DNA of 64,000 bases, taken from NCBI RefSeq assembly GCF_000972845.2, contig NC_040026.1, forward strand, positions 1,108,526-1,172,525. The letters run 5' to 3'. Positions 1-12,545 of this stretch are shown in pieces. How positions within the stretch are numbered: the first letter of the stretch is position 1; each line of letters opens with the position of its first letter. Source of the DNA: Larimichthys crocea. Its lineage: Eukaryota; Chordata; Actinopteri; Sciaenidae. Below the pieces are notes generated by a model. The model ran no database searches, was not told the DNA's origin, and saw only the letters and a program-made list of their open reading frames with translations. A program made the translations under genes and the position numbers.

Positions 1-1461
1 TCAGTTAATCAAGAAAATCTGCAGATTAATCAATAATATAAATAATCATCTGCAGATTTGAAACATTCGGTCTATAAAATATCAGACAATATTGAATAAA
101 GTCCATCCCAGTTTCCAAGTCCAGGGTGTTGCATTTAAATATCTTTTGTCGGTCCAAAGCTCGAACAGATATTTAGTTTCATGTGATAATAATCAGAGAA
201 AATCAGAAAATCTCCATATTTATGAGGCTGAAAGTAGAATATTTCAAAATAGTTGCAGATTATTTTTCTACTTATTAACTAGTCATGGCAACTCTATGAT
301 AAAGAAAGATGATAAATGCACCCTGGTTATTGTTGTACTGACCAAAATAAAAAAACAAATCAAGATGACTACAGGATGTGACAGCATATAAATGAAATAT
401 TCCAAGATTATTCCCATCTATTTTATTGTTCCACATACATTCAACATCAGTGTAACAGAATCATTGTCAAAGCTGGCACATAGACCTGTGTGCAGTCTAA
501 TACAGGCCAAAGATATAAAGATATAAGCTAAAGTAACATACAGGCAGGAATGATATAGTGTTTATCGAGCTACAGGTAGTGAACAAAGTGTACGCGTGTT
601 GGCTTCATACATAGAAAAATATTGAAGGTCTCTAACATAGCTTCCACTTTAGAATGCAATACTTTTCATAGACTAGACTTCTTGGACTGCTCTTTAATGT
701 GATGCATCATACACACCATATCATCTGGATTCATTTACAGCTAGTGACACCATGTCATGAATGTGTAGAACTGGTTCAACACCAAGCAGAGCCGTGCAAG
801 AACCGTGTTCTCTTTAACACATGCAGTAAAAACAAAGGATACATAATGTAGTGTGTGCACTTTGGAAGAAGGAATGAGTGTGTACAAGAGAAACGGCACT
901 CTCTATAAGTATACATTCAATAATCACAAATAAGGCAGGTACCACTCCAATTACAGGCTTCAGCATTAAGACACAAGTCACAATGTGGAAATCCTCTGAA
1001 AAAATAATGTGTAGACGGCCTCCAGGCCTCGCAGAAAACACACACACGCACACACATGCACACACACACACCAGAGGGGCTAATGACACCCCAGCATTCA
1101 CAGAAGGTTTGGCTGATGACTTTCATGTGTGTACAAGGCGACGCTATCGTCCAGAGAAAAATACCATATTAGGAATGTGAATTCCTCGGGTCGACTCTTT
1201 TCTCAGCACTGACAAGGTCAGTGGCGCCTTGTGGAGGGAAGTTCAGTGGTCCGAATTCTGTGTAGGGTGTCAGAGTTCAAGCTCGTTTCCACAAGCTTCT
1301 GCCTTGCTGTAGTGTCCTTGAGCAAGGCACTTAATTCCTCTGACTTCCTTGTGTTTGAGGGCATGAGGCCAAACAAAGTTTCCTCTCGTGGATAGATGAT
1401 GATGTCACTGTGTTGTCACTGCCGTACGCTGCAGTGTACTTCCTCTGATAACAAGCTTCTT
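1..1461. other. Region downstream of ADO, no gene recognised
   Basis: Probably ADO 3' UTR and intergenic DNA. The minus-strand polyadenylation signal nearest the left edge that I noticed is at about 422-427 (TTTATT on plus), but I cannot tell whether it is used. An imperfect (CA)n tract is at 1037-1072. A short fragment at 1309-1335 (GTGTCCTTGAGCAAGGCAC) matches a repeat motif common in fish genomes, and a related piece recurs near 9914-9940. The ORFs here have no family resemblance. Confidence 0.5.
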
Positions 1462-3079
1462 TCAGACAGTGACCACAGGGCCGGGGTACGGTTCCCCACC
1501 ACACCAGAAGTCCTCTGGCTGAGGGATTTCTAGCAGCCACGTCTCCTCTCCTTTCTCCTTCTCCCCTCCCTGCTGCTCCCTGTTGTTCTTTCCATCCATT
1601 CCATCCTCCGTCACAGTGTGCACGACTTTGTAATAGTGACAGTCCCGCCCGTCGTCTGGATTGTACGGAGGTGCCAGGATATCCAGGAACGCGGCTGGCC
1701 CCTCCACCGCATCGATCTGGTGGAGGTTATCCCTAACAGGAGTGAGGAGGCACGGCCCGCTGTTCTCCGAGTACTCTTCAACCGAGCGGAGCACGGAGCG
1801 CCGCAGGGAGGCCGTCTGGAACGGAGCCAACGGAGGCTCGAAATGAGGCAGGACGGTGCTGGCAGTCAGGTCGTCATCCAGCTTGTCAAAACAGCGGACG
1901 CTCACCTTCCCGTAGAGAACCTGAACAAGAGACAGGATACAGTTAGAAGCTGCTGCGGACGCTCATACATGTGTACCTGGCCATTATCACACCCTGCTAT
2001 GTAAAGTAAAGTCTTGCTGTCAGCACTCAAAAAGAATCTGCTCCTCTGACTGTACTGAGGGTAGTAGGTGATGTTGCTTTCAGTATAACTGAAGGTTTAT
2101 CTTAATTTCAACAGGATTTCTTCCAGAGAACACAGCGCTGTTTTCTTAGAATTACGAGGAAAACTCAAGTCTGATTCTAAAAACAGAACTTCTGACATGG
2201 ACACACCCACCCGGAGTCTGAACTATGTCCTTACAGCTGATCAGGAGTTTTTCTTTGAGGAAACTGTAAAACTGGGGCTCTTTCACCAAAGTGACATGGT
2301 GCAGGGTCTGTGACAAACAGGTTATTGGACTGAATACATCAGGAGAAGAAGAACTTTTCTGTTCACTGACACTGACTGAATACTGATCTCCAGTTTAAGA
2401 GCTGACATGAGTCACATCTCTACTGCACTGCATTTGCAGCTAAGGTGAGCTGCAGTACGTACACATCTCTACAATCTATAAGTGGAGAGGTTCAGACACC
2501 AACATTTGTTTTCAATCATGCTCTTCTAGAAAGTTCATAAAATGACACTAAGGCTTCATAACCACAGTGACAGTGACAGTGGATCTGTTTTATAGAGATT
2601 AGTACAAGCATGGATTATATGGAGGCACAGAGGCCAAGTCTGCTGACACCTGTTGCATTAGTTTGTGGTCGTCTGATAAAAGACAACTTATTCAGGAATT
2701 CACGTGCACGATGACTTTGACGCACGGTCCACAAGCCTGGAAAACAAATGAAGCTCTGCAGATTTGTCTCGTTTCCAGGTCGATGAGTTCGTGTCAGTTT
2801 ATGATTTTGATTTTGGACCTGAGTAATGCAAATTCCAAAACAAATGAATCAAAAGCAGTCGGCGTGCAGTGAAGCTGGTTGGGTCTCTGTCCAGGTAATA
2901 ATCAGCCTTGATGTTGGAGCATCACCAGTGTGGCTGTGCAAACACTGCGTGTACATTATGTAACGTACTGCTGAGTGACAGCAGCAATAGATTCCACGCC
3001 CTATAAACTCTGTGTGTGACTTACAGTGCATTACATTCATTCTTACTGAGTCACCAAACACTTTCAGTCACGTCAGTGC

Positions 3080-3118
<39 letters not shown>

Positions 3119-3592
3119 CTGAGACGTAACGTTATACACACTTTTTAGCTAGCCACAGCTAGTTAGCACAAACAGAGTAACTTAAAGAGCTCAGAGGCTC
3201 CACATGAGGCTCCATGTGTGGCTACATATGATCAAACACATGAGCTGTAACTAGACCTTCAGCATCCCGTTCATGCCCGGGTGGTCGTGCAGCGGTATGG
3301 AGGCGCCGGTCGGGAGCAGGAACACCCCCATGCTGAACACCTCCGTCTCGCAGATGTGCATGTAGGTGACCGGGGGGTTCTGGAGCCCGGCTGCCGCGGA
3401 GCTCGCTTTGGGTTTCCGGGGAGCAATTTTCAGGTCGGCAGCCCTGACTGCGGTCACCAAGGAGATTAATTCACTCTGTTTGTCCGCCACGACGTTGTTG
3501 TCCCCGTTGGCCGCGCATTTAAAGCCCTTAAATGTGACGGAGGCTTGCTTTGCTATCTTCTGGATAAGAGGGCTCTTGTTATCCCGCGGCAT
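1462..3592 (-). CDS. ado: ADO, 2-aminoethanethiol (cysteamine) / N-terminal cysteine dioxygenase, 2 coding exons
   Basis: Non-heme iron thiol dioxygenase. The known family oxidises cysteamine to hypotaurine and N-terminal Cys of proteins to sulfinic acid, acting as an oxygen sensor for the Arg/N-degron pathway. Exon 1 is 3592-3257 (112 codons, starting MPRDNKSPLIQK, the conserved family start). Exon 2 is 1920-1462 (152 codons plus TGA). Together they give 264 aa, close to the human length of about 270. The cupin iron ligands are visible as His102 and His104 in LHDHPGM and His179 in DNLHQID. The crosslinking pair Cys206/Tyr208 lies in GRDCHYY. The C-terminus DFWCGGEPYPGP is family-typical. The reading frame stays open upstream of the chosen Met, but that extension has no family resemblance. 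The intron 3256-1921 (donor GTCTAG, acceptor TTCAG) is notable because the human gene is intronless within its CDS. A nonconserved stretch near residues 225-240 (rich in Gly, Glu, Lys) precedes the C-terminus. Confidence 0.95.
3082..3116. repeat. (GT)n microsatellite in the ADO intron
   Basis: Pure GT dinucleotide run inside the single ADO intron, about 175 bp from the exon 1 donor. Confidence 0.95.
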
Positions 3593-4070
3593 TCTGGCTG
3601 CGGGGGGAAAAATAACGGTTATCGGTGTGTCTCTGGAACTGTTCCGCCCAAAAAAAAACAGTTTGATAACGGTCAGTGTCACCGAATCCCGGCCGGAGCT
3701 GCTCGGTCCACGTTCAAAAAAAGCAAAAAAGCGACTTTAATAAACGAAACAACCGTAATTCGTAGCGGTGACGGGTCATTTCTCCCCCAGATAACAGCCT
3801 CCCTCCAGTCATTTTCCACCAACTCGCCTCCTCGTCGCTCCCCGCGGAGCCTGCGCGAGGAACAAAGAGCAGCATGGGATGTGTAGTTTTATCAGAACAA
3901 CAAACGCACTCTAATTCGCGTAAACGCGAACAGTGAAGCAGTGTGTAATCTGATCGTATTTAGCAGAAAGACGTGTGTGGTTGTGTAAGATGGAGGGGTG
4001 TGCTATAATTATATCAATAAAAAGTAACAAAGCCTGCACTACAATGAGACTACATATCCCAGAGGATCTG
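3593..4070 (-). promoter_or_regulatory. Probable ADO promoter / 5' UTR with two ZNF143-like motifs
   Basis: The region immediately 5' of the ADO start is GC-rich (3780-3860) and contains a motif at 3871-3887. Its minus strand reads ACTACACATCCCATGCT, resembling the ZNF143/STAF consensus (ACTACAnnTCCCAnnnTGC). A second copy on the plus strand, ACTACATATCCCAGAG at 4049-4064, faces the opposite way. Such motifs are typical of vertebrate housekeeping promoters. The transcription start is inferred, not seen, and no TATA box was recognised. A divergent plus-strand transcript is possible, but no coding exon supports one. Confidence 0.55.
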
Positions 4071-4429
4071 GGATGGAACAGAGTTGAGAGGGGAAGGCCA
4101 GTCAGGCCATTGAACTCTCCGCAGCCCTCCTTGTCCAACATCACATCCTCTACACAGTTTTACTGCCTCACATTGTCTCCCTCACATTCCAAGCTTTCCG
4201 TTTGCTTCACATTGTAACAGCTCATTTTCCATCGGTCAGGATTTGAGAGCACAGGTGTGTGCAGCTTTGTCTGTCATTTTACCTCTGACTGAGGAATGCA
4301 CCTGTAGAGGCCTGCAGCAGACAGGCTAGCAGTTGTTAATCTGCACAATGTGCAGAATTATTTCATTATGCACTGTCTGTAGATATAAAAAACTAAGATA
4401 CAAATAAATAAATATTCTGAGAAACAAAA

Positions 4430-4487
4430 ACCAAAACATTATATATGCCATGTTCTGTAAATAGAGCCCCTAAATCTGGACCTTTAA
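4430..4487 (-). repeat. Fragment of GGTCCAG-ended short element
   Basis: On the minus strand this reads AAAGGTCCAGATTTAGGGGC and continues to resemble the start of the copy at 12246. It appears to be only the terminal part. Confidence 0.5.
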
Positions 4488-5879
4488 ATAGACTAGAATA
4501 GAAAGAATTAGAGGAGGAATTCATTGATGAATAAATAACACCAGAAAGCTTTTTGGGCAAATATGGTGGGAGGTATAAACAGATTTCTGTGTATGAATGC
4601 AGAATCTGCAGGCAAGGGACAAAGATTTTGGTGTCGGAAGCACATGGAGAGCAAAAGTAGAAATGTGATAAACGTTTAAACGTTATCTGTGTCCATATGC
4701 AGAGGTCTGTCCATAGATATTATCAGAACCACCAACCACAAAGTAACACATTGCTAATTGGACAACAGCGGGCCCAAAACATTGTCCTCTGCACCCGGAG
4801 GCTAAATCGTTGTCAGATGTTGGCCGATGGGTTCTGATGAGACAATGTTGTGTAGTCCCTTTAAAAATTCTTAAATTCTTTAAGTTGGTATCATAGTGGA
4901 GGAGCCCATTCTGTGCATGAGTGAGTGTGACATTCAAAAATACCCCCGTGGCCGGTGTTGGTTCTCCCTCTTCATTTCACTTCAGTCAGGCTGAATTCAG
5001 CCACGTCTATGAAGATAAATTCATGCAGGATTGCATCAGCTTCCATTTGCAAAAATCCCTGATAAAAAAACAACATTGTGTAGTTCGACATAGGCCTGCC
5101 ATAAATTTACATGTAAAAAGGTTCTGTCTTATCTCCACATATTGATGCCACAGGTCTTTTTCTCTCCCAGAATTCTTTTCAAATGGCACTTGGTAGAGTT
5201 GTTTCATCTGGTTAACCAACCTGTCTTCCTCTTACTGCAGCTGTTTTGTTAAAGACTCACCTGTTGCCTTTTCTAAGTAGCACTGAGTGATGAGCTAGCA
5301 TTAAGACCCTTAAGTGTTGACATGCGATAACGGTATTTGATCAGTTGGTTCACAGGTGTACTATTTTGGAGGGCATTGTCTAAATAACCTGATGATGGTC
5401 CATGCACTAAAATGTAAAAGTGGACAGTCCTCAAGAGTTCTCTCTTGTCCACACATGACCTTTCCTACACACCTGTTCATCTACAGGTGTGAAAAAGTTT
5501 TGATCTTTGAAGGGCAGTGCCATGAGATGGCACAGACAAGTGTGTTCAATGTTCAGTGCAAAACTCTGTTTTTGCTCTTCCGGTGTCAGGGTTCACTAAC
5601 TTTAAGCTTCTTTAATTTCAGTAGAAACAATTGTAACAAACATGAGTGCCTGGCTGTGAAGGAGAGGCATAAATACCCCAGCCTGTACCAGGTTTCAGGC
5701 CTGGTCCTGTGACCAGATAGCAGAGTATGAATTATGAAAAGATGAATGTAGCACATGTAAATTTAAAATTAGAGGGATAAAAATGGGTGTGATAAATGAT
5801 CAAGTGATTTAATTAACTGAAATGATTTAGTTGCATTTAGTGGTGTAGTTGCACTGATTGCAATCCTGTTCACTCGCCC

Positions 5880-6095
5880 TATCCAGAGCCACTGTTTGGT
5901 TTGTTCTGGGCTACTCTAGAAAATGAGAGTTCAACATGGTGGACTCTGATGCAAGAGGACCTGCAAGCGCAAAAGACTCATTCTAAGGCAACAAAAACAA
6001 CCATTCCTATTTTCAGGTGAGTGTACACTAATGAAAACATAGTTATGAATATTATTATTTACAATTTCTGCCATAGCCTGTAAACGGTATACAGT
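5880..6095 (-). repeat. Copy of interspersed element shared with 12.3, 40.1 and 43.4 kb
   Basis: On the minus strand, 6095 down to about 5880 contains the shared run GGCAGAAAT...ATTCATAACTATGTTTTCATTA, then a block about the phrase GTCCACCATGTTGAA and AGCCCAGAA. The same order is seen at 40140-40330 and 43350-43500. No terminal repeats are visible here, so it is probably a partial copy of a nonautonomous DNA element. Confidence 0.6.
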
Positions 6096-7025
6096 ATTCT
6101 ATAAATGTGGATCATTCATCATTCAGAACCCATCAGATAAGGCAAGTGTCCTCAATTAGTTGATTTGATACTTGATTGACATTTTATTTGAATTGGCGTT
6201 GCTCTGATGATCAACTGTTTTTGTTACCTTCACCCAAGTGGAAACATTAGTGGGTATGAAATGATCCAGCAGCTCCTCAAACGTCCACCTGAGGCTGGCT
6301 GCAGAAGTGAGTCAGTCTCCATAAGTCCCCATGTTCAAATGTCCAACTTCACAGCAGAAATAAACATGTTTACAGCCTGGTACAAAAAACTGTTTTGGTC
6401 TCTAGAGCTAATTTCCCTGTTACATGACAACTGTACTGAGGGTGAATTTTTATACTCACTGGTTCAAATGGTTTCAGTAACCTGGCTTCATTCAACCTGC
6501 CTCAGCTCCACCCATGCTCCACCTTTTTACCCATTTTTGGATTCATGTCTAGATGGCAGAGGCAGGACTGCAAAGATGGTGATGACCAGAGAGATCTTCA
6601 TCCTTCAATCCTGTTTTTATATATAATGTCAATCAGAAAATAAACCCACATTTTAGGCTCTCAGGAAACCAGTTAAGGGTTCAGAAACCAGGCTGTTTTA
6701 ATTATGAACTGACTTTCAGTACAGAGGGGTAACTTCTGATAGCAGGGGCCAATGATAGCCATGAGTCATTACTCTGCTTTATATGTGATGTGTGATATGG
6801 ACTGGATGTTCTGAATGAATCAAACATCTCCATGAAGCCAATATCGTGTAGACCTGTCACACTATAGCAGTGTTCTCTGCCATCCACTGCCTTCTGGAGC
6901 AGAGGGAAGTGAAGATGGTTAACCCAACAACAGGACACAGGGCTTAGTCACCCACTTCACAAACACAGAACTGAGTCACCAGCATCACAAACACTTTCTG
7001 AGAAAATGCACTGATCACATGTTTG

Positions 7026-7028
<3 letters not shown>

Positions 7029-7090
<62 letters not shown>

Positions 7091-7122
7091 GTGTGTGTCT
7101 GTGTGTGTGTGTGTGTGTGTGT
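7029..7122. repeat. (GT)n microsatellite
   Basis: About 94 bp of GT with two single-base interruptions. A further GT run follows at 7209-7229 and a CA run at 7323-7379, so complementary dinucleotide runs lie within 350 bp of each other. Confidence 0.95.
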
Positions 7123-7320
7123 TCACATGCAGCCCAATCAAACAGTTGGCACACTTGTGGGTGGGTTTAGGTTGTAGGTTGGAGTACCTCTTAACATGTG
7201 TGTATTTTGTGTGTGTGTGTGTGTGTGTGAACTTGCATTATGTATGACGCATTCTGCATTATGAGTGAGGGAGACACAAAGCAAGCAATATCCTCTTGAG
7301 AAATAATGAGGCCAGATTCA

Positions 7321-7322
<2 letters not shown>

Positions 7323-7379
<57 letters not shown>
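7323..7379. repeat. (CA)n microsatellite
   Basis: Uninterrupted CA run of about 57 bp, in the opposite sense to the GT tract at 7029-7122. Confidence 0.95.
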
Positions 7380-7382
<3 letters not shown>

Positions 7383-8778
7383 CCTTCTGTGTGGTTGACA
7401 CAGACACAGTATCATTGCTTGAGAAGATGGGACCATGTTGCTTAGAGACCTGTCTTCATTAGATAAGACATGTGGTTGGTAAACTAATTGAATTCCATTT
7501 GAAATCCCAGAGGATGGACAGACGGACAGATGTGTAGTCTATAAACTTATTTGTCCAATTTAACAGATTGGAGTTTAAACCACAGTAACATTTTTGTAAT
7601 AACGATCAACACCGTGAATTTTGGTTTGAACCAAGTATGCGACCATGATACAGTCTGACCAAGTATGTAGCGATGTGGCCAGTGTGCTTTGCATGCTGTA
7701 TCTTTGTCTCGTTATCTTTGACACACCTGTGAGCTCACGTTTCTTGTGCTCATTCAGGAACGTCTGGCCACCTTTCAACTCAAACAGATATCCACATTGG
7801 ATTTGGTAGACCAGTCATAATGGTCTTTTTTTAATTAAATATGGAGCAGGTGTTATACGATGATTTATAGATCCGTTGTTGAGTCAAGTCTGCAGGTGCA
7901 TCCAATGCAAAGTAGCAGACTTAAATCAAACTGTCATAGGCAGTGCTGTATATGAATATATGAATCCAGATTCTGTTACCGTGATTGACGACAGAATTGC
8001 ATTTGTGAATTGGTGTGCCGATGCCATGCTCACTAAATCTAATATCAATTGTACTCTTTTGCGAACTAAGCTGTAAACACTTGAAATGATAAACATAAAT
8101 AGGACCTACAGAGAAGCAAGTCAACTTTGGGTTGAAGCAATGTTTCATGATTAAAAAGAAAACTCAAAACATAGTGCTGCTGCACTCCAAACAGTTGTCG
8201 AGAAGCCACTGGTCATCAGCTCAGCAGTGCAGAATAAAGCAAATGGACAAAGAAATTAACAATAGATAATAAAGTTCACTGCTGACTAGGCTAAACCAAA
8301 CATGATATTTAGTGTTTCCAAAGCTATGCGCCGGTCTGAACTTACTGGAACTCTGTACTGAAAGGCCATCTCGCCATCCTGAGTTTAAGTTGTATAAAAC
8401 AATATTGTTTGAATTATGCGTTCACTGAGGACAAAGTTGTAAAGACCCCTGTTTGTCTGAGATCTTATTTGCATTTGTGGCTGCTCCGTGGATATAAAGC
8501 CAACATTATTCCCTGACTGTTTAAAATGTGCATGACTGACATTGCAGAGAAGTCAAGCACAAGCTTCATCATGCCGTCCTCAGAGCCGCAGCCAAGGAAC
8601 TCTGAATGGAGGGAGTGATCCTGTGTCCGTCCACAATTTGCATAGCAATGTACACACACATCCACATACACACAAGACACATGCTTCACGCATGTATATA
8701 ATGTTTATATGTAAACATGCAAACAGGTGGCTGGACAGGTTTTCATTCAAGTATGCACAAATATGTGCAAAGAAATAT

Positions 8779-8779
<1 letters not shown>

Positions 8780-8847
<68 letters not shown>
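8780..8847. repeat. (CA)n microsatellite
   Basis: Uninterrupted CA run of about 68 bp. Confidence 0.95.
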
Positions 8848-8850
<3 letters not shown>

Positions 8851-10205
8851 TCATACACACATTCCTCTGTCCTCTAGAATCAGCATATTGAGACAATGAG
8901 ACAATGATAACAGCTGCTTATGGATCACTTAGTGCGACCAGTCAACGTGGCCTTTGTGTTCAGTCAATACGCCGCCTGTTCTCTGTCATCAGAGTTGTCA
9001 TTATTTAGCGATGTGTTCCACGGTTGAGAACATGAGGACTCTTTTATTTGTTGCCCCCTGTGGCCTCATTGAATCAGGCCATCATTGAGAATGAAGCCAA
9101 CTCTGTTGTCCGTCAAAGAACGCTAACAACCCGGGCCAAAGTTGAAAATTCATTAGCGTTCCGGAAAAAAATGTCTGCATAACTTGAGTGGAAGCAGCAG
9201 GGGACGATGCAATGCTAATGTTTGTTCTTTCCATCAAAAGAGCTGTTTTCTTCACACAGAGGTTTTCTGGGGATTTCGTAGGTCCGTCAGTGGACTGTGT
9301 GAGCCCACACAGCCGATTTTTCTTATACATCTTTTAAGGGTGCTTTCAGGGTGAATGCACAAGACAAGGGAGGAGAAGAGAACTAAAACACAGGTAATGT
9401 TGATGGTATAAGTCCCACCTGTTCTTTCTGTGAGGGTTCTGATGATACGCGATTTATCCACAAAGCATAACATCGTGTAAAGATAAAGAGAAAAGAAAAG
9501 AGAAGAAAAACAGGAAACTTTACCTAACTGGAGAGACTAGTTATTCAAAGGTTTCCCATAAGTTAGAGAAGCGGTCACTGTGGTTCTCCCCTTACTGGCA
9601 GGGTTGGTAAGGTTACAGTCACACATTACCAAATACAGGAATTTGCTGAGAAAAAACGTGGGCATTGTAGGATGTGCTACTCTAGGAAATCAGCTTTCGT
9701 AATCCGTTTTAGTTCTCAGCCATACACATACATATATTTGCTATTGGTTTGAGCTGCAACTTTGCCGATCAAAGTTCACCAACTTTTCTTGTAGCCTCTG
9801 CTCGCGTTAAAGGGAAGTGAACAGGAGGTGAAAATCTGTTGTGTATGTGTGACTGTAACCTAAATCTGTGTGAGGAAAGTGAAGGAACAACACCTCTACC
9901 TGATCACCAGCACTGATGTGCCCTTGAGCAAGGCTCTGAATTCCCACCTGCTCCAACAGGTCAGCTGTGGATGTAATAGGAAGCTTCCAAGTGTGAATAT
10001 GTGAACAGATTACATTGAACTTAAAGAGTTAAAGATCAGATGTATGCTGACGGGAAAAAATATGGATGTCATGTGATGGACTTTTGACAGAAATTGATGC
10101 TGTAGACGTGCTCTGTTTAAACTGGTCTCATCACATCCAGCCACGCTGTGTATTTTACTGCACCAAGTTGGCTCATCTTTTACTATCTCATTTATCACTC
10201 TCTCA

Positions 10206-10209
<4 letters not shown>

Positions 10210-10245
<36 letters not shown>

Positions 10246-10382
10246 CGTACTGTGTGTTCCCTGTGTCTTTCATGGTTGGGTTGCAGAGCCTGACCACCCA
10301 GCTGAGATCTCTGGATTAGGAATGATGACAGGCAAGCTACACACACACAAGCATGCACGCACGCACACATGCACACACACAC
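10210..10382. repeat. Two (CA)n tracts
   Basis: A pure CA run at 10210-10242 and an interrupted CA/CG/TG run at 10341-10382, separated by about 100 bp of unique sequence. Confidence 0.9.
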
Positions 10383-10640
10383 TCTCACTTGGGGGGCAAC
10401 CATGATACAGTCTGACCTGGAGGTTTAGTTTGGAACATGCAGACTCACACCTTCTCTTTTCTCAAACAGTAAATGTTCAATCAGTCCACCAGCACTGCAT
10501 AGTAACATTAGTAAGAGGGCTGAGTGTGCACCAATAAATGCAAGGCTCTGTGTAGGTGTTGCTGTATGGTTGTACCTGGGATATTTTATTGCTCATTCCA
10601 GTGCTGGATAATGTGACTTTACTGCAGTTAAGATCGTCGA

Positions 10641-10684
10641 AGTGAGTATAAGTGAGTATAAGTGAGAATAAGTGAGAATAAGTG
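10641..10684. repeat. 10-bp minisatellite, about 4.4 units
   Basis: Tandem units AGTGAGTATA, AGTGAGTATA, AGTGAGAATA, AGTGAGAATA, then a partial AGTG. The last two full units share a T-to-A change, which suggests stepwise duplication. Confidence 0.9.
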
Positions 10685-11408
10685 GCCTTATTGAAATGAA
10701 GGAGGAGACTACAGTTTTTTTGTTGCAGTGTTGTTGTTCTTTGTCTGAACGCACCCTAAATCAGGTGCTAATGACACAAAAGTTTATTCCACTTCTTTGA
10801 CCTGTAAAATGGTTCTCAGTTGTTGTGTTTCTGTTGACACACACTCCTGAGGGAAACACTGGTTTGTGAAAACCCATTTACACACCTAAAGCTGATGATA
10901 AAATCAACTGCATCTCTATAAATCAGCGCTCAGAGGAGCAAGAGTAAAGTGTAAAATAATGGGGCAGAACCGGCTCATCTGTCACTGCTGTTGCTGCTCT
11001 GATAGAAACCATTACCTCTGTGTAAACTGTCTGACTCCAGTGTGTCTCCTGGTGGTGTGTGCTGTTTGTCTGCACTTCTTTGCAGTGTTGTACTAAGCCA
11101 CTTTTTTTGTATGCGCACATACAGTATTACTCACACACATACTGAGTATTCACAGTGATTAAATATTGCACTTATCATAACCTGGTGCTTAAATTATCCA
11201 AAGATTTGCGTTTTATGCTAGTAATGGCTAATGTAGCCCTGAGACTAAATATGAGTAGCGCGCTACGTCTGATAATCTAACTTTGCTCTAACTTCACTGA
11301 GCCCATATTTTTCATTGAAAGGCTTAAGGTGAGATACGATAGGATAAGATGATACTTATTTTGCTTTGCTTCAGCTCTGCATCGTTTCTACAAGACACCA
11401 CTGGCTTA

Positions 11409-12243
11409 CAGTTTTTTCTATTTGCTTAAACACAATTTTGTAAACTAGGCTGGTTTTATCAAAACACTAACACAATTCACCAAACCACACACCCAAACTG
11501 CAAAATACCTCATATATCACACAAAATGAAGCACTGCAACCAAAATCCAACTTTTGCACCAGATGGCACACACTTCATTCGTATTCGTAGATTTTTGTCT
11601 AACCAACTACACACTGTTGGGCATAATGAAAAGCACTCTCATCTTTAGTATGCTTTGCCATAATACTAACATAGTTCAAACTGTAGAGAATTCTTCAGAT
11701 TGTTCACATGCACAGAAATATTTGCACACACACACACGTGCTATTGAAATATTTATTTATTTCTTTTTCACAAGTCAGTACAACAAAGCAAAATAATTTG
11801 ACAACACTGCTCTACCCTGACCTCTCACTCTTCCTCCCCCTCTCATTCAAACCCTCCCTCTTCCTCTTCCTCTCTCAGCAATGTCTTCCAAAGATGTTCA
11901 CCTATGGTCTTTTATTGCTTACTCCCTGATTGAAGTGTTAACAATTACATAACTCCTGTTTGGCCAGGTGGCACATGTAGTGGCCAGTGAGATCATGTAG
12001 TGTCATTTTCAATGGCAGTGTTTTGAAATTGCAAACATGTGACTTTATGTCAGATTGTTGTGTTTTATGCACAGAACCATGTTCAGTACACTTAAAAAGA
12101 CATTTCCAATTGCAAAATGTGTGTAAAGCAGAAAATGTGTTTAAAGTTTTGGAGATTTAAGATGAGGTTTTGCTCCCTGTGTGTCAGTTTAAATATTTGT
12201 GCTATCCATGTCATTTCAGTGTGTTAGCAACTGGACAAAACTG
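11409..12243. mobile_element. Tc1/mariner-like nonautonomous element, copy 1 (835 bp)
   Basis: Both ends read CAGTTTT...: CAGTTTTTTCTATTTGCT on the left and, reversed, CAGTTTTGTCCAGTTGCT on the right. The element is flanked by TA on each side (11407-11408 and 12244-12245), the target duplication of the Tc1/mariner superfamily. No transposase reading frame is visible. The interior has a purine/pyrimidine-biased stretch (11812-11876). It matches the inverted copy at 14775-15355 over about 450 bp next to the right terminus, with a segment missing here relative to that copy. Confidence 0.75.
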
Positions 12244-12245
12244 TA

Positions 12246-12545
12246 AAAGTCCAGATTTAGAGGCCTCTATTTACAGAATATGGTAGAAATTGAATAGAAC
12301 TGAAAAAAATAGAAAGAATCATTCTGTTTTTTGTCACCTCAGGATGAGACTTATATCTGCAGGCACTGCAGGTCTACTTCCACAGAGTCTGCCATGTTGA
12401 ATCATGTTTCTACAGTCACCCAGAAGAGACAAACTAAATGACAGAGCCTTTCATACGCTTTCTGTTTTTCCAAGCTACTGTAGTTTCTCCTGTTCACTAG
12501 GAAGGAGAGGGTGACACAAGAGGGTCGCAATCAGCATCCCACAGC
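12246..12545 (+). repeat. GGTCCAG-type short interspersed element abutting the Tc1-like copy
   Basis: Begins AAAGTCCAGATTTAGAGG directly after the TA that ends the Tc1-like element. It continues through the blocks GTCTACTTCCACAGAGTC, CAGAAGAGACAAACTAAA and GTAGTTTCTCCTGTTCACTA, which recur in the copy at 40108-40502. Coding potential was not seen. Confidence 0.6.

Larger units (their letters stand above)
4071..11408. other. Gene-free interval with microsatellites and diverged repeats
   Basis: No conserved coding exon, rRNA or tRNA was recognised. What it holds is mostly simple repeats (listed separately) and fragments of a GGTCCAG-ended element at about 4430-4487 and 5880-6095. The ORFs are short and either low complexity (His-Thr or Cys-Val repeats from CA/GT tracts) or without recognisable motifs. 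Confidence 0.6.

Noticed and set aside
3593..3682. N-terminal extension of ADO upstream of MPRDN
   Set aside because: The frame is open, but the upstream residues (FFFGRNSSRDTP) do not resemble the family, and MPRDN matches the known start.
7023..7154. ORFs of alternating Cys-Val or His-Thr on both strands (also near 878, 8580, 10148, 52089)
   Set aside because: They are translations of GT/CA microsatellites, with no start context, splice support or real composition.
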